Part shown: positions 49,055-58,285 of the stretch, in pieces | Numbering within the stretch: position 1 is the first letter of the stretch | Layout of the letters: every line of letters begins with the position of its first letter | Source of the DNA: Allobranchiibius huperziae | Lineage (GTDB): Bacteria > Actinomycetota > Actinomycetes > Actinomycetales > Dermatophilaceae | Length of the DNA: 64,000 bases | Assembly: GCF_013410455.1 (NCBI RefSeq) | Contig: NZ_JACCFW010000001.1 | Coordinates: forward strand, 1,442,929 to 1,506,928 | Direction: 5' to 3' | The notes under the pieces: generated by a model | The model's database searches: none | What the model was told of the DNA's origin: nothing | The model's input: the letters and a program-made list of their open reading frames with translations, nothing else | Made by a program: the position numbers and the translations under genes

Positions 49055-49234
49055 GCGTATCGCGGTCGCCAAGACGCGCGCGACCAGGTCACGATTTGGT
49101 TGCACGTCGCCCGGGGTCCTCGATCCGGCACCGTTCCCGTGGCAGCCTTTCCCTGCAGCCCCGGGAAGCGCACTGCAATACGCGTGCGCCGAGGCAGCCA
49201 AACCGTAAAATCTCTCGTCTGGAGGCAGATTGCG
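49055..49234 (+). promoter_or_regulatory. Promoter region of peptide-transport operon 2
   Basis: After the terminator comes a 180-bp gap with no gene. TAAAAT at 49206-49211 is a near-consensus -10; no convincing -35 is seen 16-19 bp upstream. GGAGG (49221-49225) is the ribosome-binding site. A start site near 49218 would give a very short leader. Confidence 0.5.
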
Positions 49235-50233
49235 TTGTCGGTGATCATCGAAAGTCCCGACGCAGCATCCGCACCGGGTGAAGGCGACAGTGCCAAGGAG
49301 ATCGAGGGCAAGTCGCCCCGGCAATTGGCCTGGATGCACCTTCGGCGCGACAAGGTCACGCTCGGTGCCGGCGTGGTCGCCGCGCTGGGGATCCTCATCG
49401 CGATCGCAGCACCGATCCTCGTCAAGCTGGGAGCGATCGACAACGCGAACGACACGCATCCGAATCTGCTGACCGACAGCGGACAGACCCAGGGTGCGTT
49501 CAGCGGCGCCTCGTGGTCCCACCCCTTGGGTGTCACTCCGCAGAACGGTTCGGACCTGCTCGACCGGCTGCTGCTCGGTACGACCTACTCCCTGGTCATC
49601 GCCGTGGGCGCCACCGTCATCACGCTCCTGCTCGGCACCATCGTCGGCATCATCTCCGGCTACATCGGCGGCAAGACCGACTACTGGCTGGGCCGCCTGA
49701 TCGACCTGGTGCTGTGCTTCCCGCAGACGCTGATGCTGTTGGCGCTCGCCCCGACGTTCGTGGACCTGCTGAGCAACCGGTTCGGCGTCCCCGCGGGCGC
49801 CACCGCGCACGCCACCTTCGCCATCCTGGTCCTCGGACTCTTCGGCTGGCCGCTGTTCGCCCGCGTGGTCCGCGGACAGGTGCTCTCGCTGCGCCAGCGG
49901 GAGTTCATCGAGGCCGCCACGAGCCTGGGCGCGACGCGGCGCCGGATCTACATCAAGGAGCTGCTGCCCAACCTGTGGGCGCCGTTCCTGGTCTACGGCT
50001 CGCTCTACATCCCGCAGTACATCTCCGCCGAGGCCGCACTGGCATACCTGGGAGTGAGCATCCAGCCGCCCACCCCCACGCTCGGCAACATCCTCAACGC
50101 CGCGATCGGCTACATCCAGACCGACTCGACCTTCTTCCTCGAGCCGGCCGTCGTGATCGTGGTCCTGGTGCTGGCGTTCAACCTGCTGGGCGATGGTCTG
50201 CGCGACGCGTTCGACCCCCGATCCGACCGCTGA
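49235..50233 (+). CDS. Peptide ABC transporter permease, DppC/OppC type (system 2), TTG start
   Basis: This permease of about 332 residues has a cytoplasmic start (SPRQLAWMHLRRDKVTLGAG), first helix VVAALGILIAIAAPILV, the family ASWSHPLGVTPQNGSDLLDRLLLGTTYSLVIAV, and the EAA loop REFIEAATSLGATRRRIYIKELLPN. The end, LNLLGDGLRDAFDP, is typical. GGAGG at 49221-49225 lies 9 nt before TTG 49235, making that the best start; GTG 49241 is the alternative, while the long frame upstream crosses the promoter. It is unusual that the C-type permease comes first and is separated from its B-type partner. Confidence 0.9.
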   Translation: MSVIIESPDAASAPGEGDSAKEIEGKSPRQLAWMHLRRDKVTLGAGVVAALGILIAIAAPILVKLGAIDNANDTHPNLLTDSGQTQGAFSGASWSHPLGVTPQNGSDLLDRLLLGTTYSLVIAVGATVITLLLGTIVGIISGYIGGKTDYWLGRLIDLVLCFPQTLMLLALAPTFVDLLSNRFGVPAGATAHATFAILVLGLFGWPLFARVVRGQVLSLRQREFIEAATSLGATRRRIYIKELLPNLWAPFLVYGSLYIPQYISAEAALAYLGVSIQPPTPTLGNILNAAIGYIQTDSTFFLEPAVVIVVLVLAFNLLGDGLRDAFDPRSDR

Positions 50234-50304
50234 CGCGGCGACTGAACCTAACTGAATGCATCACCTGCAATTCCAATTCCGCATCTCAATCTGAAGGAAC
50301 ATTC

Positions 50305-52005
50305 ATGCTCCGAGCGAACAAATCACTCACGCTGGTCGGTGTCAGCGTGGTGGGCGCTGCTCTTGCCCTCTCCGCCTGCGGCGGTGGCGGCAGCACCAAG
50401 AACGGCGGCACCAGCACCAAGAAGGGCGGCACGCTGACCTACCAGTACGCGGGCAGCCCGGTCACCTCGTGGGATCCGCAGAACAGCTACATCGGTGTCG
50501 ACCTGACCAACGAGTCGCGCCTGTTCTCCCGGAGCCTGGTGCAGTTGTCCACCACCAACACCGCCGCGGCGGCCGCGAAGCCGGTCCCGGACCTCGCGAC
50601 CAACACGGGCACGAGTTCCAACGGGGCCAAGACCTGGAAGTTCACCCTCAAGTCGGGCGTGAAGTGGCAGGACGGCAGCGCCGTCACCTGTGACGACGTC
50701 AAGTACGGCGCCGAGCGCAGCTTCGCGCCGGCTGCCGCGGGTGGCCCGACGTACGCCAAGACCTACCTCGGTCTGTCCAAGTACGCGGGTCCCGGCACGG
50801 CCGGTCAGTCCGACTTCGACAAGCAGGTGACCTGCTCGGGCAACACCATCACCTACAACTTCAAGCTGGCGTGGCCGGACTTCCCGCTGGCGATCGCGTC
50901 GCTGCGTGAGTTCGACCCGTACAAGAAGTCGCAGGACAAGGGCACCAAGAGCAACTACACCGTCTTCTCCGACGGCCCGTACAAGCTGCAGGGCTCGTGG
51001 GTCACCGGTACCGGCGGCACGTTCGTGCGCAACCCGGAGTACTCGGCCTCGACCGACGGCGTCCGCAAGGCGCTGCCGGACAAGATCATCTTCAAGGACA
51101 ACACCAACCAGGTCACCACGATCAGCAGCCTGATCCAGGACAACCCTGCTGACCAGGCAGCCGTCACGTACATCAACGTGCCGTCGGCCAGCTTCTCGCA
51201 GACCACCGGTGCCAACGTCAAGGACCGCGTCGACAACGTGGGCACGACGTACATCGACTACCTGCAGCCGAACATGAAGCGGATGACCAACCCGAAGGTG
51301 CGTCAGGCGCTGGCCATGGCCACCGACCAGAACGCGTACATCAAGGCCCTCGGCGGGTCGGCGTACGGAACGGCGGCGTACTCGCTGCTGAACCCGACCG
51401 TCACCGGTTACCAGCTGAACAGCACCTTCAAGTCGGAGATCACCGGTAACGCGGCCGCCGCCAAGAAGATCCTGCAGTCGGCCGGCGTCCCGATGCCCTA
51501 CCCGATCAAGTACACCTACTCCAACAACACCGCGAACGCCACGTCGCAGGCACAGGCCCTCGCGGCCACCTGGGACCAGGCAGGCTTCAAGGTCACGTTG
51601 AACGCGGTGTCGGCGCACTACTACCCGACCATCCGGACGCCCAGTGACAACTCGGACGTCTACTGGGCCAGCTGGAGCCAGGACTGGGCGGCAGCGTCCA
51701 CGATCCTCCCGCCGCTGTTCGATGCGCGCATCAACCTGTCGTCCTCGAGCAAGAGCTCGGACTACGGCAGCTACAGCAGCAACACGGTGAACAGCCTGTT
51801 CGACAAGGCCGCTCAGCAGACCAGCCAGTCGGCTGCGGCGTCCGTCTACAACGAGGCGGACACCCAGTTGGCCAAGGACCTGGCCTACATCCCCCTGGCA
51901 CAGCGCAAGTTCGTGCTGGTGTACGGCTCGAAGGTCACCAACTTCCAGGCCGGTCCCGTCACGGCCTCCTACCCCGACCTCGGAGTCATCGGCGTCAAGC
52001 AGTAG
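50305..52005 (+). CDS. Peptide ABC transporter substrate-binding lipoprotein (system 2)
   Basis: This 566-residue SBP_bac_5 lipoprotein has a signal peptide with lipobox LALSAC (Cys24) followed by GGGGSTKNGGTSTKKGG. The mature part contains YAGSPVTSWDPQNSYIGVD, WKFTLKSGVKWQDGSAVTCDDVKYGAERSF and NPKVRQALAMATDQNAYI, all characteristic of dipeptide/oligopeptide binding proteins. It differs from the system 1 protein throughout, so the two are not a recent duplication. ATG 50305 has GAAGGAAC upstream in an AT-richer 71-bp gap. A strong hairpin follows its stop. Confidence 0.92.
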   Translation: MLRANKSLTLVGVSVVGAALALSACGGGGSTKNGGTSTKKGGTLTYQYAGSPVTSWDPQNSYIGVDLTNESRLFSRSLVQLSTTNTAAAAAKPVPDLATNTGTSSNGAKTWKFTLKSGVKWQDGSAVTCDDVKYGAERSFAPAAAGGPTYAKTYLGLSKYAGPGTAGQSDFDKQVTCSGNTITYNFKLAWPDFPLAIASLREFDPYKKSQDKGTKSNYTVFSDGPYKLQGSWVTGTGGTFVRNPEYSASTDGVRKALPDKIIFKDNTNQVTTISSLIQDNPADQAAVTYINVPSASFSQTTGANVKDRVDNVGTTYIDYLQPNMKRMTNPKVRQALAMATDQNAYIKALGGSAYGTAAYSLLNPTVTGYQLNSTFKSEITGNAAAAKKILQSAGVPMPYPIKYTYSNNTANATSQAQALAATWDQAGFKVTLNAVSAHYYPTIRTPSDNSDVYWASWSQDWAAASTILPPLFDARINLSSSSKSSDYGSYSSNTVNSLFDKAAQQTSQSAAASVYNEADTQLAKDLAYIPLAQRKFVLVYGSKVTNFQAGPVTASYPDLGVIGVKQ

Positions 52006-52018
52006 ATCTGAACTGACG

Positions 52019-52055
52019 GTGGCCGGCCGGGCACATCTCGTGCCCGGCCGGCCAC
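52019..52055 (+). terminator. Perfect 16-bp hairpin inside peptide-transport operon 2
   Basis: GTGGCCGGCCGGGCAC (52019-52034) pairs fully with GTGCCCGGCCGGCCAC (52040-52055) around ATCTC. It lies 13 bp after the binding-protein stop and upstream of the remaining genes. It may partly terminate or protect the binding-protein mRNA so that this protein is made in excess. Confidence 0.8.
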
Positions 52056-52103
52056 TGGTCGCCATTGACACGGTTCGAGGCCTTCGTCGTATCCAGGAGC
52101 CAC

Positions 52104-53114
52104 ATGTTCACCTATATCGTCCGCCGCCTGATCGGCGGCGTCGTCATGCTCATCGTCGTCAGCTTCGTGACGTTCCTGCTCTTCTTCTCCTCGGGTACGA
52201 ACCCAGCGCAGTACACGTGCGGCAAGACGTGTACGCCGGCCATCGTGGAGCAGAACTCCAAGGTGCTCGGATACAACGAGCCGGTCATCGAACAGTGGGG
52301 CCGCTTCGTCCAGGGCATCGCCGTCGGCCGTGACTACCCGGTCGACAAGTCGATGATCAAGGACCCGAACACGATCGTGCACTGCAGCGCGCCGTGCCTC
52401 GGCTACTCACCGCAGCTGGCTCAGACGGTGACCCAGACGCTGAAGCCGCGGATCGGGGTGTCGGCGTCCCTGGCGCTGGCGGCGTTCGTGATGTGGATGA
52501 TCCTGGGCGTCGGCTTCGGGCTGGTCGCGGCGGTGCGCCGCGGTGGACTGCTCGACAAGACACTCGTCGGTGTGGCGTTGATGGCGTACGCCATGCCGAC
52601 CGTCGTGACGGCGCTGGTCCTCTACCAGTTCCTGGTCATCAAGTGGCAGGTTTTCCCGACGCCGGAGTATGTGGGGATCACCGACAATCCAGCGAGTTGG
52701 TTCGTGGGACTGCTCTTACCCGGTCTCACCCTCGCGCTGTTCTACGCGGGTGCCTACGTGCGACTCACACGGGCATTCATCCTCGAGACCCTGGGGCAGG
52801 ACTTCCTGCGGACCGCCAAGGCCAAGGGGGTCGCTCCGCGTCGCATCCTCTTCAAACACACGCTGCGAGCCGCGCTCACCCCGATCGTCACCCAGGCGGG
52901 TCTGGACTTCGGCGCGGTCCTCGGTGGCGCGATCATCACCGAGAACGTGTTCGGTTACCCCGGTCTGGGGCAGATCGCGGCGCAGTCGGCGGTCACGTTC
53001 GACCTGCCCACCACCGTCGGCGTCGTGCTGATCCTCGCGACGTTCGTCATCATCGCCAACCTGGTGGTCGATGTGCTGTACGGATTCATCGACCCCCGTG
53101 TGAAACTGGTCTGA
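52104..53114 (+). CDS. Peptide ABC transporter permease, DppB/OppB type (system 2)
   Basis: This 336-residue permease starts MFTYIVRRLIGGVVMLIVVSFVTFLLFF, the classical OppB first helix. A periplasmic loop (about 32-110) contains four cysteines (YTCGKTCTPA; VHCSAPCLG), probably disulphide-bonded outside the cell and unusual for the family. Later helices include VALMAYAMPTVVTALVLYQFLV and the EAA loop QDFLRTAKAKGVAPRRILFKHTLR, ending ADVLYGFIDPRVKLV-like. ATG 52104 has CAGGAGCC upstream; the longer frame from 52065 does not. Confidence 0.92.
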   Translation: MFTYIVRRLIGGVVMLIVVSFVTFLLFFSSGTNPAQYTCGKTCTPAIVEQNSKVLGYNEPVIEQWGRFVQGIAVGRDYPVDKSMIKDPNTIVHCSAPCLGYSPQLAQTVTQTLKPRIGVSASLALAAFVMWMILGVGFGLVAAVRRGGLLDKTLVGVALMAYAMPTVVTALVLYQFLVIKWQVFPTPEYVGITDNPASWFVGLLLPGLTLALFYAGAYVRLTRAFILETLGQDFLRTAKAKGVAPRRILFKHTLRAALTPIVTQAGLDFGAVLGGAIITENVFGYPGLGQIAAQSAVTFDLPTTVGVVLILATFVIIANLVVDVLYGFIDPRVKLV

Positions 53115-53127
53115 GGAAGGCGAACGC

Positions 53128-54225
53128 ATGAGCAACCCAGTGACTGTAGACAAGCCCCGGCACGACGGCGCCGCCGGCGGCCCGTTGTTGAGCGTCAAAG
53201 ACCTGAAGGTGCACTTCAACACCGACGACGGCGTGGTGAAGGCCGTCGACGGCGTCAGCTTCGACCTCGCGGCCGGGCAGACGCTCGGTATCGTCGGCGA
53301 GTCCGGCTCCGGGAAGTCCGTGAGCAGCAGCGCGATCATGGGCCTGCAGCGCGGGACCTCCGCGCGTGTCTCCGGGTCGGTCGTCTTCGACGGTCGTGAC
53401 CTGATGGAGGTGAGCGACGAGGAGTACCGCGAACTGCGCGGGCAGGACATCGCGATGATCTTCCAGGATCCGCTGTCGGCTCTGCACCCGTACTACACCG
53501 TGGGCGCCCAGATCGCCGAGGGCTACCGGGTGCACCACCCGGATGCCAACAAGAAGGAGGCGCGCGAGCGCACTCTGGAGATGCTGGGCAAGGTGGGGAT
53601 CCCGAGCCCTGCGCGGCGCATCGATCAGTATCCGCACGAGTTCTCCGGCGGTATGCGCCAGCGCGCCATGGTCGCCATGGCCCTGATCAACGACCCCAAG
53701 CTGCTGATCGCGGATGAGCCGACCACCGCACTCGACGTGACGGTGCAGGCACAGATCCTCGACCTGATGGTGAGCCTGCAGGACGAGTTCCGGTCGGCCA
53801 TCATCATCATCACCCACGACCTGGGCGTCGTCGCCGACATCGCCGACGACATCCTGGTGATGTATGCCGGGCGCCCGGTCGAGAAGGGCACCGTGCTCGA
53901 CACGTTCGCGCGGCCCAAGCACCCCTACACCTGGGGACTGCTCGCCTCGATGCCGCGACTGGACCAGGCACGCGCGGAGAAGCTGGATCCGATCCCGGGC
54001 AACCCGCCCTCGCTGATCAATCTGCCGACCGGGTGTGCGTTCAACCCGCGGTGTGCGCACCGGGACCGGGTGCCCGGTGACAAGTGCCGCACGGTGGAGC
54101 CGGAGCTGTTCCAGATCGGGACCCAGCAGGCGCGTTGCTTCCTGACCGATCAGGACCGGGCCGAGATCGCCGCCTCCCACGACGCGAGCACCCACGCGAC
54201 CGAACAACCGCAGGAGAGTGCATGA
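53128..54225 (+). CDS. Peptide ABC transporter ATPase, DppD/OppD type (system 2)
   Basis: This 365-residue ATPase has Walker [13 protein letters not shown]-loop [16 protein letters not shown], signature [14 protein letters not shown], Walker [13 protein letters not shown] and H-loop [13 protein letters not shown]. The oligopeptide C-terminal segment GCAFNPRCAHRDRVPGDKC is present. It energises import with DppF. It starts 13 bp after the permease with GAGGAAGG upstream, and its stop overlaps dppF (ATGA). Confidence 0.94.
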   Translation: MSNPVTVDKPRHDGAAGGPLLSVKDLKVHFNTDDGVVKAVDGVSFDLAAGQTLGIVGESGSGKSVSSSAIMGLQRGTSARVSGSVVFDGRDLMEVSDEEYRELRGQDIAMIFQDPLSALHPYYTVGAQIAEGYRVHHPDANKKEARERTLEMLGKVGIPSPARRIDQYPHEFSGGMRQRAMVAMALINDPKLLIADEPTTALDVTVQAQILDLMVSLQDEFRSAIIIITHDLGVVADIADDILVMYAGRPVEKGTVLDTFARPKHPYTWGLLASMPRLDQARAEKLDPIPGNPPSLINLPTGCAFNPRCAHRDRVPGDKCRTVEPELFQIGTQQARCFLTDQDRAEIAASHDASTHATEQPQESA

Positions 54226-55433
54226 GCGAGCAGACACAGGGTGCGCACCGGGCCGGTGGCACCGCGGTCAGCGACCGTGAGGAGCTGCTGGTCGTCAAGG
54301 GCCTGCAGAAGTACTTCCCGCAGAAGAAGGCCGGGCTGATCCGGCGTCCCGATGCCCCGGTCAAGGCGGTCGACGGTCTGGACATCACCGTCCGCCGCGG
54401 CGAGACCGTCGGCCTGGTGGGGGAGTCCGGGTGCGGCAAGTCCACGGCCGGCCGCACCATGCTGAAGCTGTTGGAGCCCACCGGCGGCACCATCAGCTTC
54501 GAAGGCGAGGACATCACCGACGCCAAGGGCACCCGGCTGCGCAAGCTGCGTCGCGAGATGCAGATGGTCTTCCAGGACCCCTACGGGTCGCTGAACCCGC
54601 GGCACACGATCGGCAGCATCATCGCGTCGCCGTTCGAGATCCAGGCGGTCAAGCCCGAAGGGGGCGTGAAGAAGGCCGTTCAGGAGCTGATGTCCCGGGT
54701 GGGCCTGAACCCCGAGCACTACAACCGCTACCCGCACGAGTTCTCCGGCGGTCAGCGCCAGCGGATCGGCGTCGCGCGTGCGATCGCGCTGCGCCCGCAG
54801 CTGATCGTGTGCGACGAGCCGGTGTCGGCGTTGGACGTGTCGATCCAGGCGCAGGTCGTCAACCTGCTGGAGGAGATCCAGGACGAGCTGCAGCTGTCCT
54901 ACATCTTCGTGGCCCACGACCTCTCGGTGGTGCGCCACATCTCCGACCGGGTCGTCGTGATGTATCTGGGCAAGGTCATGGAGGTCGCCGACCGCGACAC
55001 CCTGTACGAGGCCCCGCAGCATCCGTACACCCAGGCGCTGCTGTCCGCCGTGCCGGTGCCGGACCCCGCGCAGTCGCGGGACCGCGAGCGGATCCTGCTC
55101 ACCGGAGACCTCCCCAGCCCGCAGCATCCGCCGTCGGGGTGTGTCTTCCGCACCCGGTGCTGGAAGGCGCAGGACGTGTGCGCCACCGAGGAACCGGTGC
55201 TGGAGCAGGCCGACGACGGGCGCGATCACCAGCTCGCGTGCTTCTTCCCCTCGATCACCACCGACCGCCCCACCGACAGCACCGCGCCGTCGATGGGTCG
55301 GCGCGCGCGCGGCGGCCGCAGCAACACGGCCGACACCGCCGACACGGCCGACACCGCCGTCAACGACGGCGACGCCAGCTTCGTGGCACCGAGCAGCGGC
55401 GACTCCGGCTCCGAGGGACCGACTCGCGTCTGA
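54222..55433 (+). CDS. Peptide ABC transporter ATPase, DppF/OppF type (system 2)
   Basis: This 403-residue ATPase has YFPQKKAGLIRRPDAPVKAVDGL, Walker [13 protein letters not shown], signature [14 protein letters not shown], Walker [13 protein letters not shown] and H-loop VAHDLSVVRHISD, then the DppF C-terminal segment GCVFRTRCWKAQDVC. After about residue 345 there is an extra disordered tail rich in Thr, Asp, Ala, Ser and Gly with the small repeat TADTADTADTA, longer than in most OppF proteins. It ends the operon before a strong hairpin. Confidence 0.93.
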   Translation: MSEQTQGAHRAGGTAVSDREELLVVKGLQKYFPQKKAGLIRRPDAPVKAVDGLDITVRRGETVGLVGESGCGKSTAGRTMLKLLEPTGGTISFEGEDITDAKGTRLRKLRREMQMVFQDPYGSLNPRHTIGSIIASPFEIQAVKPEGGVKKAVQELMSRVGLNPEHYNRYPHEFSGGQRQRIGVARAIALRPQLIVCDEPVSALDVSIQAQVVNLLEEIQDELQLSYIFVAHDLSVVRHISDRVVVMYLGKVMEVADRDTLYEAPQHPYTQALLSAVPVPDPAQSRDRERILLTGDLPSPQHPPSGCVFRTRCWKAQDVCATEEPVLEQADDGRDHQLACFFPSITTDRPTDSTAPSMGRRARGGRSNTADTADTADTAVNDGDASFVAPSSGDSGSEGPTRV

Positions 55434-55444
55434 CCCGTTCGATC

Positions 55445-55480
55445 GCCGCCTGCCCGCACAAACCCGTGCGGGCAGGCGGC
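55445..55480 (+). terminator. Perfect 15-bp hairpin ending peptide-transport operon 2
   Basis: GCCGCCTGCCCGCAC (55445-55459) pairs fully with GTGCGGGCAGGCGGC (55466-55480) around AAACCC. No T-run follows. It separates dppF from alaS; a TAGGGT at 55492-55497 beyond it may be the alaS -10. Confidence 0.85.
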
Positions 55481-55560
55481 GTCGTCGGTTGTAGGGTCGG
55501 GCGCGCCGTACTTCACGGGTGGCCCTGCTCGTCGTCGCCGCCCACCGACCAGGAAGCGTC

Positions 55561-58257
55561 ATGGAAACCGCCGAGATCCGTCGCCGTTGGCTCGCCTACT
55601 TCGAGGCGCGCGGGCACACCGTCGTACCCAGCGCCTCGCTGATCTACGACGATCCGAACCTGCTGTTCGTCAACGCGGGCATGGTGCCGTTCAAGCCGTA
55701 CTTCCTCGGCGAGCAGCAGCCCACCTGGGACCGTGCCACCAGCGTGCAGAAGTGCGTGCGCACCGGTGACATCGAGGAGGTCGGGAAGACCTCCCGGCAC
55801 GGCACGTTCTTCCAGATGAACGGCAACTTCTCCTTCGGCGACTACTTCAAAGAGGGCGCGATCGACTTCGCCTGGGGTCTGCTGACCACCAGCCAGGCGG
55901 ACGGCGGTTACGGCCTGGACCCGGAGCTGCTGTGGCCGACCGTCTTCCGTGACGACGACGAGGCGTACGCGCTGTGGCGGGACCGGATCGGCGTGCCCGA
56001 GGCGCGCATCGTGCGCCGCGACGAGGAGGACAACTACTGGAGCATGGGCGTGCCCGGCCCGGGCGGTCCCAGCTCGGAGATCTTCTACGACCGCGGTGCC
56101 CGGTACGGCGCCGCCGGCGGCCCGGCGGTCGACGAGGACCGCTTCATGGAGATCTGGAACCTGGTCTTCATGCAGGACGAGCTGTCGGCGTTCCGCACCA
56201 AGTCCGACTTCGACATACGGGGACCGCTGCCGCGGCGCAACATCGACACCGGGATGGGCCTGGAGCGGATGGCCTCCGTGCTCCAGGGCAAGGACAACCT
56301 CTACGAGATCGACGAGGTCTATCCGGTCCTGGCCAAGGCCGCGGAGATGACCGGCCGCACGTACGGCGCGAAGTCCGGTCATGCCGCGACCAGCTCGCAC
56401 CCCGACGACGTGCACCTGCGCGTGGTCGCGGACCACATCCGCTCGTCGCTGATGCTGATCGGCGACGGGGTGACCCCCGGCAACGAGGGGCGCGGCTACG
56501 TGCTGCGACGGATGCTGCGCCGCGCGGTGCGCGCGATGCGACTGCTCGGCTACCGCGACCACGCGCTGCCCCAGCTGCTGCCGGTCAGCAAGGACCGGAT
56601 GAAGGCGAGCTACCCCGAGCTGGAGACCGACTTCGCGCGGATCAGCCAGATCGCGTATGCCGAGGAGGACGCCTTCCGGCGCACCCTCGACGCCGGGACC
56701 ACGATCCTGGACACCGCCGTGACGAAGGCGAAGAAGCAGCCGTCCCCGCAGCTGTCGGGGGACGCGGCGTTCCAGCTGCACGACACCTACGGCTTCCCGA
56801 TCGACCTCACTATGGAGATGGCCGCCGAGCAGGGCGTGCAGGTCGACGAGGCGGGCTTCCGCTTCCTCATGCAGGAGCAGCGCGACCGCGCCAAGGCGGA
56901 TGCCAAGGCCAAGAAGTCCGGGCACGCCGACGTCGGCGTCTGGACCGAGCTGCTGTCGCTGGGTCGCACGGACTGGCAGGCGTACGAGCACCTTTCGGTC
57001 GAGGCATCGGTCGTCGGGCTCGTGCGCGACGGTGAGCGCCAGCAGGAGCTCGAGCCGGGCGCGACCGGGCAGGTCGTGCTGGACCGCACGAGCTTCTACG
57101 CCGAGTCCGGTGGCCAGATCGCGGACTCCGGCGACATCGTCACCGACCAGGGCGTGCTGAAGGTGCTCGACGTGCAGCGCCCGGTCAAGGGACTGGTCGT
57201 GCACACCGTGCAGGTCCAGGACGGGCCCGTGCGGGTCGGTGAGCAGGTGCAGGCGAAGGTCGACCCCGGCTGGCGGGTCGCGGCCTGTCAGGCGCACTCG
57301 GGCACCCACGTGATCCACGCCGCGCTGCGCCAGGTGCTCGGCCCGTCGGCGCTGCAGTCCGGCTCCTACAACAAGCCGGGCTACCTACGGCTCGACTTCG
57401 CGTGGGGCTCCGCGCTGTCGCCGGAGACCCGCTCGGAGATCGAGGAGGTCGCGAATCTGGCCGTGCGCAAGGACCTTCCGGTGTCCGCACAGTTCATGAC
57501 GCTGCCTGAGGCGCGTGAGTGGGGCGCCCTGGCGCTGTTCGGTGAGACCTACGACGAGCAGGTGCGCGTCGTGCAGATCGGTGGCCCGTGGTCGCGGGAG
57601 TTGTGCGGTGGCACCCACGTCGCGCACTCATCCCAGGTGGGCGCGCTGACCCTGACCGGTGAGTCATCGGTCGGCTCCGGCGTACGCCGTGTCGAGGCCT
57701 TCGTGGGCATGGACGCGCTGCACTACCTGGCCGGCGAGCGGGCGATGGTGGCGGAGCTGTCCGGGCTGGTGAAGGTGCAGCCGGCCGAGCTGCCCGCGCG
57801 TATCTCCGAGTTGCTCACCCGGGTCAAGGACGCGGAGCGGGAGATCGCCAAACTGCGCCAGCAGCAGGTGCTGGCCGGCGCAGGCGACCTGGTCGCGGGC
57901 GCCAAGGACGTCTTCGGTGTGCGGTACGTCGGCCACGATGCCGGTGCGGCGAGCGCCGACGAGGTACGCGCCCTGGTGCTGCAGCTGCGCGACCAGCTCG
58001 GTGACGCGACGCCGGCGGTCGTGGCGGTCACCGGTGTCAGCAAGGATCGGCCCGTCGTGGTCGTGGCGACCAACGCGCAGGCCCGCGAGTGGGGCGTGCG
58101 CGCCGGCGATCTCGTGAAGGTCGCGGCCGGCGTCCTGGGCGGCGGTGGCGGCGGCAAGCCCGACCTCGCCCAGGGCGGTGGCAGCGATGCCGGCAAGACC
58201 GGGGACGCGCTGACCCGGGTCGAGCACACGGTGGGCGAGACGGTCACGGCCCGGTGA
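55561..58257 (+). CDS. alaS: Alanyl-tRNA synthetase
   Basis: This class II synthetase of 898 residues has the catalytic domain (about 1-250: ETAEIRRRWLAYFEARGHTVVPSASLI, NAGMVPFKPYFLGEQ), the tRNA-recognition domain (to about 460), the editing domain (about 560-720) with zinc ligands HSGTHVIH and the CGGTHV motif, and the C-terminal C-Ala oligomerisation domain with Gly-rich GGGGGGKPDLAQGGG (about 860-875). The editing domain removes Ser and Gly from tRNA-Ala. ATG 55561 follows AGGAAG; the frame from 55519 adds 14 residues with no support. Confidence 0.96.
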   Translation: METAEIRRRWLAYFEARGHTVVPSASLIYDDPNLLFVNAGMVPFKPYFLGEQQPTWDRATSVQKCVRTGDIEEVGKTSRHGTFFQMNGNFSFGDYFKEGAIDFAWGLLTTSQADGGYGLDPELLWPTVFRDDDEAYALWRDRIGVPEARIVRRDEEDNYWSMGVPGPGGPSSEIFYDRGARYGAAGGPAVDEDRFMEIWNLVFMQDELSAFRTKSDFDIRGPLPRRNIDTGMGLERMASVLQGKDNLYEIDEVYPVLAKAAEMTGRTYGAKSGHAATSSHPDDVHLRVVADHIRSSLMLIGDGVTPGNEGRGYVLRRMLRRAVRAMRLLGYRDHALPQLLPVSKDRMKASYPELETDFARISQIAYAEEDAFRRTLDAGTTILDTAVTKAKKQPSPQLSGDAAFQLHDTYGFPIDLTMEMAAEQGVQVDEAGFRFLMQEQRDRAKADAKAKKSGHADVGVWTELLSLGRTDWQAYEHLSVEASVVGLVRDGERQQELEPGATGQVVLDRTSFYAESGGQIADSGDIVTDQGVLKVLDVQRPVKGLVVHTVQVQDGPVRVGEQVQAKVDPGWRVAACQAHSGTHVIHAALRQVLGPSALQSGSYNKPGYLRLDFAWGSALSPETRSEIEEVANLAVRKDLPVSAQFMTLPEAREWGALALFGETYDEQVRVVQIGGPWSRELCGGTHVAHSSQVGALTLTGESSVGSGVRRVEAFVGMDALHYLAGERAMVAELSGLVKVQPAELPARISELLTRVKDAEREIAKLRQQQVLAGAGDLVAGAKDVFGVRYVGHDAGAASADEVRALVLQLRDQLGDATPAVVAVTGVSKDRPVVVVATNAQAREWGVRAGDLVKVAAGVLGGGGGGKPDLAQGGGSDAGKTGDALTRVEHTVGETVTAR

Positions 58258-58285
58258 CCCCGATCGATCCTGCCGCGAGGCGGCG

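Noticed and set aside
47144-49810. An 888-codon minus-strand frame opposite the binding-protein gene
   Set aside because: Antisense shadow of conserved genes; it also runs through the perfect terminator at 49017-49054.
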